The position numbers and the translations under genes are program-made. Of a DNA stretch of 64,000 nt, positions 1 to 7,893 are shown piece by piece. This stretch comes from Litoribacillus peritrichatus (GTDB taxonomy: Bacteria; Pseudomonadota; Gammaproteobacteria; Pseudomonadales; Litoribrevibacteraceae): positions 868,001 through 932,000 of the forward strand of contig NZ_BAABBN010000004.1 of the NCBI RefSeq assembly GCF_039537985.1, read 5' to 3'. The notes under the pieces are model-generated. The model was not told where the DNA came from and did no database searches. It was given only the letters and a program-made list of their open reading frames with translations. The stretch's first letter is position 1, and each line of letters begins with the position of its first letter.

Positions 1-122
1 TCTGCATATTTGCCGTGACCACTTTCCAGCATCACAGGGTAGGGCAGATGCTTGATGCATTTGAATGCTTCAATGCTGTTCGGTTGATAGGCGATGGCAA
101 AGACACTGAGGGCCTGGGACAT
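1..122 (-). CDS. pabB: aminodeoxychorismate synthase component I-like protein, N-terminal 40 residues (partial)
   Basis: Reading the minus strand from an ATG at 122-120 gives an open frame that runs off the window edge. It encodes about 40 residues with the segment LPYPVMLESGHGKYA, which resembles the PabB/TrpE N-terminal strand where PabB proteins have a PYPVxLDSG-type motif. PabB, with PabA, converts chorismate to 4-amino-4-deoxychorismate for folate synthesis in the cytoplasm. Only the first strand of the chorismate-binding protein is visible, so the catalytic C-terminal domain cannot be checked. The gene diverges from the L,D-transpeptidase gene with about 180 bp between them. TrpE is the main alternative. 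Confidence 0.55.
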   Translation of the reverse strand, partial: MSQALSVFAIAYQPNSIEAFKCIKHLPYPVMLESGHGKYA

Positions 123-303
123 AGTTAAAACTCACTGCATAAGAGGTGTCGCCATTCTACTGATTTATTTCATTTTTAACAGAATGGACGCTCTTAGATT
201 AGTAATTTATTGACTCAAGGCCAGAAATTAATAGTTGAAGCGGGATAAGTGAATAGGTATGAGAATGAAAGGTTCTTTGTGACGTTTAATTTTTTATCGT
301 AGG

Positions 304-846
304 ATGTTCAAAATCTTATGGCCCTTTATGACATCATCAGTAAGACAACCAGCGGTGACCCTCATTACAGATCATATTAATGTTTCTATTGCTCAACAAA
401 CGCTGACTTTGGTGAAAGACGGCAAGGCCATTCACACCTATTCTGTGTCCACAGCAAAAAACGGGGCCGGAGAGTTGAATGGTTCAGGTAAGACACCGAG
501 AGGGCGGCACATCATTCGAGCCAAAATCGGTGGAGATCGGCCGCAAAACGCTGTTTTTATTGGGCGACGTTTTACTGGTGAAGTTTACTCGCCTGAGCTT
601 GCAAAGACTTTCCCCAACAGGGATTGGATTTTATCCCGAATTTTATGGTTATCGGGTACTGAGGTCGGAAAAAACCGCTTGGGGCATGTGGATAGTATGC
701 GCCGTTATATCTACATTCATGGAACACCGGATTCTGAGCCCATGGGTGAGCCTTTATCTCATGGTTGTATACGGATGAGAAATGAAGATGTGATGTCGTT
801 ATTTGAATTGGTGCCTGTAGGGTGTTCGGTTGATATTCAAGAGTAG
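304..846 (+). CDS. L,D-transpeptidase (YkuD domain)
   Basis: A 180-residue YkuD-family protein. The signature is complete: H139 in YIHGTP and the catalytic C155 in LSHGCIRM, preceded by GSGKTPRG, which is typical of the family. Known members form 3-3 peptidoglycan cross-links or attach proteins to peptidoglycan by acting on meso-diaminopimelate. No convincing signal peptide or LysM domain is visible: the N-terminus MFKILWPFM is only weakly hydrophobic, so export is uncertain and the protein may act on cytosolic murein precursors or fragments. The ATG at 304 is the only in-frame start after an upstream stop apart from the codon-9 ATG at 328. It sits just ahead of nagZ, a peptidoglycan-recycling gene, which fits a cell-wall role. 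Confidence 0.88.
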   Translation: MFKILWPFMTSSVRQPAVTLITDHINVSIAQQTLTLVKDGKAIHTYSVSTAKNGAGELNGSGKTPRGRHIIRAKIGGDRPQNAVFIGRRFTGEVYSPELAKTFPNRDWILSRILWLSGTEVGKNRLGHVDSMRRYIYIHGTPDSEPMGEPLSHGCIRMRNEDVMSLFELVPVGCSVDIQE

Positions 847-893
847 TTAAGCAAAGGCGTTTTTTTAACACGTTAATTTTTAAGGACAATCAG

Positions 894-1910
894 ATGAACA
901 GAGCCTCTGTCATTCTTGATCTAAGAGGAACCGAAGTCGCTGATGATGAAGTGGCTTTGTTACAGCATCCATCGACAGCTGGTGTGATTTTATTCTCGCG
1001 CAATTATCAATCGAAAGATCAACTGTGCCGACTTTGCGATCAAATCAAGACGTTCAATTCTGAGCTGCTGATTACGGTGGATCATGAAGGTGGCCGGGTG
1101 CAGCGTTTTCGTGAAGGTTTTACCCGCGTTCCGGCCATGGGCAAGATCGGCGAATATTACTTATCACACCAACGTCATGCCATGCGGCTGGCGGAGTTGT
1201 CGGGGTTTGTGCTGGCGGCAGAGTTGCGTTTGTGTGGGGTAGACCTGACTTATGCGCCAGTGCTGGATTTGAATGTAGGCATGAATGAGGTGATCGGTGA
1301 TCGCTCTTTTTCAGACCGACCTGACATAGTTGCCGATTTGGCGGTTTGTGTTTTGAATGGGTTGGAACATGCGGGTATGAAAGGGGTGGGTAAACACTTT
1401 CCTGGTCATGGCCATGTGAGTGCTGATTCTCATTTGGCGTTGCCGCACGACAGCCGCAGTTTTGAAGAGATTGAAATTAAAGATTTATTCCCGTTCCGGT
1501 TACTGATTGAGTCTGGCTTGCAAGGGGTGATGCCGGCGCATGTGATTTATGATCAAGTGGATGCAGATCATCCGGCAGGTTTTTCGACTTTTTGGTTGCA
1601 GGAGGTACTCCGCAATCAGTTAGGGTTTGAAGGCGTAGTGTTCAGTGATGACCTGAGCATGCAGGGTGCTGTGGATGCGGAACCTACTGCCTCCGGCAGG
1701 GCTTTGGCGGCCTTAAAAGCCGGGTGCAATATGCTGTTGGTGTGTAACGATCAGGCAGCGGCTCAAGAAGTGCTGACGTCTTTAGATCAGCATCAAATTT
1801 CGCCAAGCAATTTATTGGATCAACTAACACCGTCGTTATCGGTGAATGAAATCGACGCGTCGGAATTGAAACAGGCACAAGACGCCATTCGTCATTTTAC
1901 AGGGCAGTGA
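894..1910 (+). CDS. nagZ: beta-N-acetylhexosaminidase NagZ
   Basis: A 338-residue glycoside hydrolase family 3 enzyme of NagZ size. It shows VDHEGGRVQRF, the KHFPGHG loop followed by VSADSHLALP, and the FSDDLSM segment holding the nucleophilic aspartate. NagZ removes N-acetylglucosamine from anhydro-muropeptides in the cytoplasm during cell-wall recycling; in Gram-negatives the products feed AmpR signalling. The start is supported by AAGGA at 881-885. It follows the L,D-transpeptidase by 47 bp, and its TGA overlaps the GTG start of the next gene, so the three are probably co-transcribed. Confidence 0.95.
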   Translation: MNRASVILDLRGTEVADDEVALLQHPSTAGVILFSRNYQSKDQLCRLCDQIKTFNSELLITVDHEGGRVQRFREGFTRVPAMGKIGEYYLSHQRHAMRLAELSGFVLAAELRLCGVDLTYAPVLDLNVGMNEVIGDRSFSDRPDIVADLAVCVLNGLEHAGMKGVGKHFPGHGHVSADSHLALPHDSRSFEEIEIKDLFPFRLLIESGLQGVMPAHVIYDQVDADHPAGFSTFWLQEVLRNQLGFEGVVFSDDLSMQGAVDAEPTASGRALAALKAGCNMLLVCNDQAAAQEVLTSLDQHQISPSNLLDQLTPSLSVNEIDASELKQAQDAIRHFTGQ

Positions 1911-4396
1911 TTGAGATGCGCATAGGTAACAGTCTCTCTGGTCGATTAAGTTGCTGGTTGATTGTTTTGATCGGCCTGATTTTCAGCGTGACCGCTGTCT
2001 TAGATTATTCGATCTCGAAAGACCATGTACTTGAAGAAGCCCGGTTAAAAATTCGGGAAGAAGTCAAAGATGCCATTTATGAGGTGGAGACGCTGCTGGT
2101 TGGGGTTCAGAAAACCACCGATCAGTTGGGGATCGTATTGGGTTACAGCGCGGTCACTCCTCAATTGGCTACTCGTTTATTGGACGATCTGGTTGAAGGC
2201 AACCGGGATGTTATCGGTGCAGCCATTGCGCTTGACCCTGCTTTTGTCGGCAATGAAAAAGGGTTTGCGACTTATGTTTACCGGGACGGACAGGCTTTAA
2301 ACAGGGTGGACTTGACTGATCGCAGTACTCAGGACCAAAGTGCTCAGGACAATCAAACAGCTAATAACAACGACAGTCAAAGCAGTCACGTAAAACAATA
2401 TTATCAGGAAGACTGGTTCAGAATTGCTAAAGAAACCGGAAATGCGCATTGGTCGGAGCCGTATTTTGATACTTTCGGTGCGAAGCAACCGATGGTGACG
2501 TATGCCGTTCCTGTTTATCAAATGACTTCCCCCATGTTGTTCGAAGATCAAAACAAACAGTTTATTGGTGTGGTGACGGGGGATATTGCCCTTTCAACCT
2601 TGAAGGCGTATTTGGATCAGGTCAACGTGGGCGACTCAGGGTTTGTGATGCTGGCCAGCCGACAAGGAAAGCTGATCAGCTTTCCTGATGATAGCTTTGT
2701 TATGAAGTCGCTGAAAGATATGTACCCTGAAACTGATACCTCCGGCGCATGGCAAACGCTTTACCGGGCTTTTCTGAGTGGTGAACAGGGGGTCTACCGA
2801 GGGCAGTGCTATCAAAGTGACGAACGTTGCATTATTGGTTATTCGCCATTGGCTGTTACAGGTTGGCCAATGGCGGTCATCATTCCTGAAGAGGAATTTA
2901 TTCGGCCGATTTTAATGTATCTTTTTAAAGTCATTGGGCTGGGTGTTTTTACCTTGATTTTGGTGCTGATTGCCATTCGCTGGGTAACTCGCTCAGTAAT
3001 GGCGCCATTGGTGGATTTATCCCGTTTGGTGGGACGGATCGGAGAAGGGGATTTAACAACCGTTCTTCCTCAGAGCACACACAAAGACGAAGTTGCTCGT
3101 TTGATTGATGCAACCTCCAATATGCAGAATCATCTGAAACAGTACATTCGGGACTTGGCCGATGAGACGGCGCTATCCAACCGTTTACAAGGTGAGATGG
3201 ATGCTGCAACCCGGATTCAAATGGCCATGCTTCCCGGTGAAGGCGAGCTGTTTTGTGAGTCTCGGTATTATCAGTTATACGCCCGGTTGGAACCGGCCAA
3301 GTCCGTTGGTGGCGACCTGTACTTTTGCCATCAACTTGATGAGCAAAGAAGTTATTTTGTCATTGGCGATGTGTCGGATAAAGGCGTTCCGGCCGCGCTG
3401 TTTATGGCCAAAACCATGACAATCTTAACCCAGTTGGTACACAAAGGTACTTCGCCAGAAATTCTCTTGGATGAACTTAATAATGTGTTGGTTCAGAACA
3501 ACGATGCCTGCATGTTCGTAACCTTGTGGTGCGGAATTCTTGATCATGCCACTTTGCGACTTGAATATGCCAGTGGTGGCCATATGGCCCCTTTGTTCAT
3601 AAAGGGCGATACCGAACTCTCAGTCGTAACTGTGTTTGATCAAGAAAACGGCATGGCATTGGGGTTGATGGAGGACATGGACTTCCCTTTAAATCATCGT
3701 ACGCTTGATGCGGGTGACCTTATATTTTTATACACAGATGGTATTGATGAAGCGCAAAACCCGTCTCGTGAGTTTTTTGGTATGGACAGAATGAAATCTG
3801 TATTAGCAGAATTACCTCAAAGGGATGCTCAAAATGCGGGTAAAGCCATGTATCAATCGGTAAAGTCATTTGCCGAAGATGCCCTTCAGTCTGACGATAT
3901 TACCATCATGGCAATTCAGCTTCCTGCGCGTCAACCGGTATCAAATCCGTTTCTTATCTTGCCCGTTTCGGGTGAATCTTTAAGTGTGGTTGAACGTTGT
4001 GATTTTAGTGTGTCAATGAACGCTGTTCGTGTGCTATTTGAATTTCTTGAACGGTATTGGGCAGAACACCAAATCACTGAATCGGTCGCGTTTGATATTA
4101 AGCTTGCCGCTGAAGAGCTGCTATCGAATGCGGTGAAGTATGCACTCCTTCAGGATTCGGACAAAATTCAGATGATCATAGGCCATACGACGGATCAGTT
4201 ATTCGTTGAATTTGTCGATCAGGGGAAGGCATTTAACCCGTTGGAAGAAGCAAGTTGTGTTGAGCTTGGGATGAATGCCGAAGATTGTGCCATCGGTGGA
4301 CTGGGTGTGTTTTTGGTGAAGGAAGTGACGGATCATCAAGCGTACTTACGCGAAGGGAACCAAAACCGTATCTGCTTTTCTAAGTTTATAGTTTAG
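1907..4396 (+). CDS. RsbU-type membrane sensor PP2C phosphatase fused to an RsbW-type HATPase domain
   Basis: An 829-residue membrane regulator. Order seen: TM1 (about 14-33), a large periplasmic dCache-like sensor, TM2 (about 334-356), HAMP (about 357-410), a SpoIIE/PP2C phosphatase (SVGGDLYF near 467, GDVSDKG near 486, YTDGIDEA near 608, QSDDITIM) and a C-terminal HATPase with KLAAEELLSNAVKYA near 731 and GGLGVFLV. Known relatives switch sigma or effector output by dephosphorylating a STAS protein (PP2C) and phosphorylating it (RsbW-like kinase); here both activities sit in one chain. The GTG start overlaps the nagZ stop as GTGA; the ATG at 1916 is an alternative. No STAS partner is adjacent; the nearest is at 13441. 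Confidence 0.88.
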   Translation: MIEMRIGNSLSGRLSCWLIVLIGLIFSVTAVLDYSISKDHVLEEARLKIREEVKDAIYEVETLLVGVQKTTDQLGIVLGYSAVTPQLATRLLDDLVEGNRDVIGAAIALDPAFVGNEKGFATYVYRDGQALNRVDLTDRSTQDQSAQDNQTANNNDSQSSHVKQYYQEDWFRIAKETGNAHWSEPYFDTFGAKQPMVTYAVPVYQMTSPMLFEDQNKQFIGVVTGDIALSTLKAYLDQVNVGDSGFVMLASRQGKLISFPDDSFVMKSLKDMYPETDTSGAWQTLYRAFLSGEQGVYRGQCYQSDERCIIGYSPLAVTGWPMAVIIPEEEFIRPILMYLFKVIGLGVFTLILVLIAIRWVTRSVMAPLVDLSRLVGRIGEGDLTTVLPQSTHKDEVARLIDATSNMQNHLKQYIRDLADETALSNRLQGEMDAATRIQMAMLPGEGELFCESRYYQLYARLEPAKSVGGDLYFCHQLDEQRSYFVIGDVSDKGVPAALFMAKTMTILTQLVHKGTSPEILLDELNNVLVQNNDACMFVTLWCGILDHATLRLEYASGGHMAPLFIKGDTELSVVTVFDQENGMALGLMEDMDFPLNHRTLDAGDLIFLYTDGIDEAQNPSREFFGMDRMKSVLAELPQRDAQNAGKAMYQSVKSFAEDALQSDDITIMAIQLPARQPVSNPFLILPVSGESLSVVERCDFSVSMNAVRVLFEFLERYWAEHQITESVAFDIKLAAEELLSNAVKYALLQDSDKIQMIIGHTTDQLFVEFVDQGKAFNPLEEASCVELGMNAEDCAIGGLGVFLVKEVTDHQAYLREGNQNRICFSKFIV

Positions 4397-4469
4397 CGCG
4401 GGGGCACAAGTGGTTAACGGATATGTGCTATACCTAAGGCGTGCACCTTTTTGAGTACTTGAGGCTAAT

Positions 4470-5984
4470 ATGTCATCTTCTGCAAATACGCCATTTGTGA
4501 CTAAGACCGTTCCTTCTGCGGTCGATCGAACTGATCGCGCTGTCGTTATTCACTTGGCCTTGTCGCTGTTTGTTTTTGCAGTTTATGGTGTTCAGGTATG
4601 CCCTTTACTTGAATCCTTAACCTTGACGGAATTGCTGCTGCCGGTGCTTACCGTATTGGTTTTTATCTTTTTGACTCACAATCGATTAGCCCCTTCATTT
4701 GACCTTCGTTCAGATTCGGAAGCCATTCAGACGGGGCAATACTGGCGCATGACTTTTGGCTTATTTGTCGCAGCGGCGGTGATGCTGACACTCTTTAATT
4801 GGTGGGCATATTCGGCCCCGTTGGAAAGCGGGCTAAAGGTCATTCTGGGATTGATGACATTGGGTTTTTTTGTGGCAACGGATTTAGCGCTTCAGTATGA
4901 AAAAAAGCAAGCGTCTATTTTGAATATTGAGCAGCGTCGGTTAAAGCCTGCTAAGAGCTTTATGCCATTAACTCGTAAATTTTCTTTGTTTGCGTTTGCG
5001 AATACGTTGTTCATTGCGGGTATTCTGTTTTTGGTGATTAACAAAGACTTGCACTGGCTGACGGACACAAGCACCAACCTTTCCTTGCAAGAAGCTCAGC
5101 GCATTATTTTGCTTGAAGTCGGTTTTGTGGTGGCGGTCATGCTGGCGTACACATTGAAGGTGATTTCTTCGTTTTCACATAATTTGTCTTATTTCTTTCA
5201 AAATGAAAACGATACATTACAACGCGTTGCGGAAGGGGATTTGACTGTCAGGGCATCGGTAGCAAGTCATGATGAGTTTGGCCATATGGCGCATAACACC
5301 AATCTGATGATTGATGACCTGGAGCGCTTCACGCATGAAGTCAAACAAACCCGTGATGTCGCCATACTGGGCTTGTCATCGTTGGCTGAGGCACGTGATA
5401 ATGAAACGGGAGCGCATATTTTACGCACTCAGTATTATGTCAAAGCTCTCACGGAACACCTTAAACAACTTCCTAAATTCAAAGACTATTTGGATGACCA
5501 AACCATTGAGCTGCTTCATAAATCGGCGCCTTTGCACGACATCGGTAAGGTCGGCATTCCTGATGCGATTTTACTGAAACCGGGTAAGTTAACGGACGAA
5601 GAGTTCGAAATTATGAAGCAGCACCCAACGATTGGCGCCCAGGCGCTGTCGATTGCAGAGGATCAGTTGGGAAGTAACTCTTTTTTGCGATTTGCCCGGG
5701 AGATTTCAGAAACGCATCATGAAAAGTGGGATGGCAGTGGCTACCCGAAGGGCTTGGCTGGTGAAGCCATTCCTTTGTCTGGTAGGCTGATGGCTCTGGC
5801 CGATGTGTATGATGCGCTGATTTCCAAGCGGGTGTATAAGCCTGCCTTTTCGCATGAAAAAGCCAAAGAAATATTACTGGAAGGCAAAGGCAGCCACTTT
5901 GACCCGGATGTGGTGGACGCGTTTGTGGCGTGTGAGCAAGAATTTATTCATATCGCAAAAACCTACTCAGACAAGTCGGAATAG
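4470..5984 (+). CDS. membrane-anchored HAMP / HD-GYP cyclic-di-GMP phosphodiesterase
   Basis: A 504-residue protein with about six hydrophobic segments in the first 230 residues, a HAMP-like linker (RVAEGDLTVRA) and a C-terminal HD-GYP domain. The HD motif is in HDIGKVGIPD (about residue 355) and the GYP motif in HHEKWDGSGYP (about residue 420). HD-GYP enzymes hydrolyse cyclic di-GMP to GMP with two or three bound metals. All the motif residues are present, so it is probably active. A GAGG Shine-Dalgarno precedes the ATG. It lies 73 bp after the fusion phosphatase and may be transcribed with it. Confidence 0.92.
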   Translation: MSSSANTPFVTKTVPSAVDRTDRAVVIHLALSLFVFAVYGVQVCPLLESLTLTELLLPVLTVLVFIFLTHNRLAPSFDLRSDSEAIQTGQYWRMTFGLFVAAAVMLTLFNWWAYSAPLESGLKVILGLMTLGFFVATDLALQYEKKQASILNIEQRRLKPAKSFMPLTRKFSLFAFANTLFIAGILFLVINKDLHWLTDTSTNLSLQEAQRIILLEVGFVVAVMLAYTLKVISSFSHNLSYFFQNENDTLQRVAEGDLTVRASVASHDEFGHMAHNTNLMIDDLERFTHEVKQTRDVAILGLSSLAEARDNETGAHILRTQYYVKALTEHLKQLPKFKDYLDDQTIELLHKSAPLHDIGKVGIPDAILLKPGKLTDEEFEIMKQHPTIGAQALSIAEDQLGSNSFLRFAREISETHHEKWDGSGYPKGLAGEAIPLSGRLMALADVYDALISKRVYKPAFSHEKAKEILLEGKGSHFDPDVVDAFVACEQEFIHIAKTYSDKSE

Positions 5985-6025
5985 TTGTTCACCTGGTTTG
6001 TGTTTTCTTTGAAGTACTCATCTTT

Positions 6026-6073
6026 TCCCTGGATTACTATCTGGATCGCTCCCTGGACTGCTCTCTGGCAGTT
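6026..6073. repeat. imperfect tandem repeat, 24-bp unit x 2
   Basis: The intergenic stretch carries two approximate 24-bp units, each built on TCCCTGGA...TCTGG, giving four CTGG words at 11-13 bp spacing. It separates the HD-GYP gene from the next gene. No function can be assigned. Other short tandem repeats of different sequence occur at 53581 and 58141. Confidence 0.5.
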
Positions 6074-6144
6074 AGCCCTGCTCTTAGGGTAGTATGCCCG
6101 TTCTGTTGATAATCATGGACGAAGGTATGGGAAAGGAAAACAGT

Positions 6145-6750
6145 ATGGGAAATGAAAAAAGCTTGTCTACTGTGGTCAAGAAAGTAAAAAACGCAGACCA
6201 CTCAGAACTCACAAGTTCAGCCTTCTGGATTGGCCATTCTTTAATGGTACTGGCCACCATCTTTGGTGTGTATTTGGCCGCTCAAGCGGGTTTGAAACAA
6301 GCCATTATTTTTGATGATGTCAGCACCAAACAAAGTAATTATTTTCTAAGGCATTCACTGTATGAAGAGCTTAGTGACAATGTTGCTATTTTGCGGACTT
6401 ACAACGAAACGGCGTTAAGCAAAGGCATGTCTAAAACCATGCTCAAGATGAAAAACCCGAATCTGAACACCTATGTTTGGGAAACCATGAAGTACTCTCC
6501 AGCCACGCTGGAAACGCCCAGCTATTTTCTCTCTGAAACTCGACGGTTTTATACTCAGGTGAATGACATTATTCGTAAAGGAGAAGAGAAACAATACGGC
6601 CCCAGCCATGCTTCAAAACTGATGACCGAAACCCTGGATCGAATGGAAAAAGTCGTTTTGCCGAAACTGGCTAAAAATTCTGAATATCTGGTACGTCAGC
6701 TCAAAGAGTTTGATGTGGATGTGGATGAAATCCAGGGGCTGAATGAATGA
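6145..6750 (+). CDS. uncharacterised single-pass membrane protein, coupled to rhomboid
   Basis: About 201 residues from the ATG at 6145, chosen because AAAGGA at 6132-6137 gives a 7-nt spacing; ATGs at 6094 and 6127 are in frame but poorly spaced. There is one membrane segment near the N-terminus (SLMVLATIFGVYLAAQAGL) and then a charged, mostly helical region, probably extracytoplasmic, with no recognised motif. Its TGA lies inside the start of the rhomboid gene, so translation is probably coupled. An inferred role as partner or substrate of the rhomboid protease rests only on this overlap. I do not recognise the family. Confidence 0.7.
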   Translation: MGNEKSLSTVVKKVKNADHSELTSSAFWIGHSLMVLATIFGVYLAAQAGLKQAIIFDDVSTKQSNYFLRHSLYEELSDNVAILRTYNETALSKGMSKTMLKMKNPNLNTYVWETMKYSPATLETPSYFLSETRRFYTQVNDIIRKGEEKQYGPSHASKLMTETLDRMEKVVLPKLAKNSEYLVRQLKEFDVDVDEIQGLNE

Positions 6751-7835
6751 TGGATCAAAAATATTGCCCAAAGTGCGTCAGAACACCACTGGATGCCACT
6801 GATTATCATGGCGAAGAGGTTGATGTTTGTCGTCACTGTGGCGGGCTTTGGTTCGAGAAAAATGAATTGAGCGACATGCTTTCTACGGTGGACAACGGAA
6901 ATGACGAGGTTAACTTTGAAGAGCAGTTAGGTGAATGTTTAGGTGCGTCGGATCTTAACTGCCCGGACTGTGCTGAGTCGCTGCAACGATTCCATTTGCT
7001 GAAAGACTTTGAACTTGAAGTGGATGTTTGTCAGTCGTGTTCCGGTGGCTGGATTGACCATGAAGAAATCGAACAAGTTGAGCAATCACCTCGTATACGG
7101 CAAGCGCTCAGCAACATTAATGGTGGCACTTCCTGGAAAACCTGGGTATTTCAGTTTTTGTCTCAGATGCCGGTGGAGTACAACATCAAACCGCATTTAA
7201 AACCCATCGTGACCTGGTCTTTGATTGCGATGAATGTGGTGATCTTCTTGATGTATTTTGGGAATGAAAGCGCAACGATCGAGATTTTATCCCAGTTTGC
7301 TAACACACCTGCGCATATTGCTCAGGGCGAGCAACTATGGACGTTATTGACGAGTACATTTCTTCATGGAGGCATCATTCACCTGCTCGGGAACATGTAT
7401 TTTCTGTATCTGATCGGCGATAACATTGAGGATGCTCTCGGACACTTCAAGTTTTTGGTGCTGTATTTGGTATGCGGTGTCCTCGCCAGTGTGATCAGTG
7501 TTTTATTCGGCCCTGACCGTGTCATTCCCAGTGTTGGCGCGAGTGGTGCCATTGCAGGGTTGTTTGGTTTGTATATCATCTGGTTTCGTCATGCCAGCCT
7601 GACGTTTATGTTCATTGTGTTCCAAAAGAAGCTGTCACCGGTTTGGTATTTTGCCATTTGGTTAGGACTCAATTTCTGGGGAATGTTTACCGGGGCTGAG
7701 GGGGTGGATTATGGCGCTCACATTGGTGGCTTCATCGTGGGGATTTTGATTGCTTTGGCGCTAAAACCTTATGTGTTGAAGCGGAACCCAATTTTAGGCA
7801 TGTTGACTGACCCAGCCGCTCAGATTTCACGCTGA
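6747..7835 (+). CDS. rhomboid-family intramembrane serine protease with two N-terminal zinc ribbons
   Basis: A 362-residue fusion. The N-terminus has two TFIIB-type zinc ribbons: CPKC...CRHCGGLWFE (about 7-45) and CPDC...CQSCSGGWID (about 74-112). A six-TM rhomboid core follows, with the catalytic serine in GASGAIAG (about 262-269) and the histidine in YGAHIGG (about 324). Rhomboids cut transmembrane substrates inside the membrane. The zinc ribbons should be cytosolic and may bind substrate or partner. The gene overlaps the upstream membrane-protein gene, and a hairpin terminator follows. Both catalytic residues are present, so activity is likely. Confidence 0.9.
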   Translation: MMDQKYCPKCVRTPLDATDYHGEEVDVCRHCGGLWFEKNELSDMLSTVDNGNDEVNFEEQLGECLGASDLNCPDCAESLQRFHLLKDFELEVDVCQSCSGGWIDHEEIEQVEQSPRIRQALSNINGGTSWKTWVFQFLSQMPVEYNIKPHLKPIVTWSLIAMNVVIFLMYFGNESATIEILSQFANTPAHIAQGEQLWTLLTSTFLHGGIIHLLGNMYFLYLIGDNIEDALGHFKFLVLYLVCGVLASVISVLFGPDRVIPSVGASGAIAGLFGLYIIWFRHASLTFMFIVFQKKLSPVWYFAIWLGLNFWGMFTGAEGVDYGAHIGGFIVGILIALALKPYVLKRNPILGMLTDPAAQISR

Positions 7836-7847
7836 GTGACTGGAGGC

Positions 7848-7884
7848 AAAAGGGGGCTTATGTGAAATAGAGCCCCTTTGTTTT
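7848..7884. terminator. bidirectional hairpin terminator
   Basis: AAAGGGGGCT and AGCCCCTTT pair with one bulged G around a loop of about 12 nt. T-rich sequence follows on the plus side (TTTGTTTTC) and AAAA precedes. It sits between the convergent rhomboid and MCP genes. Confidence 0.7.
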
Positions 7885-7893
7885 CAGCTAATA

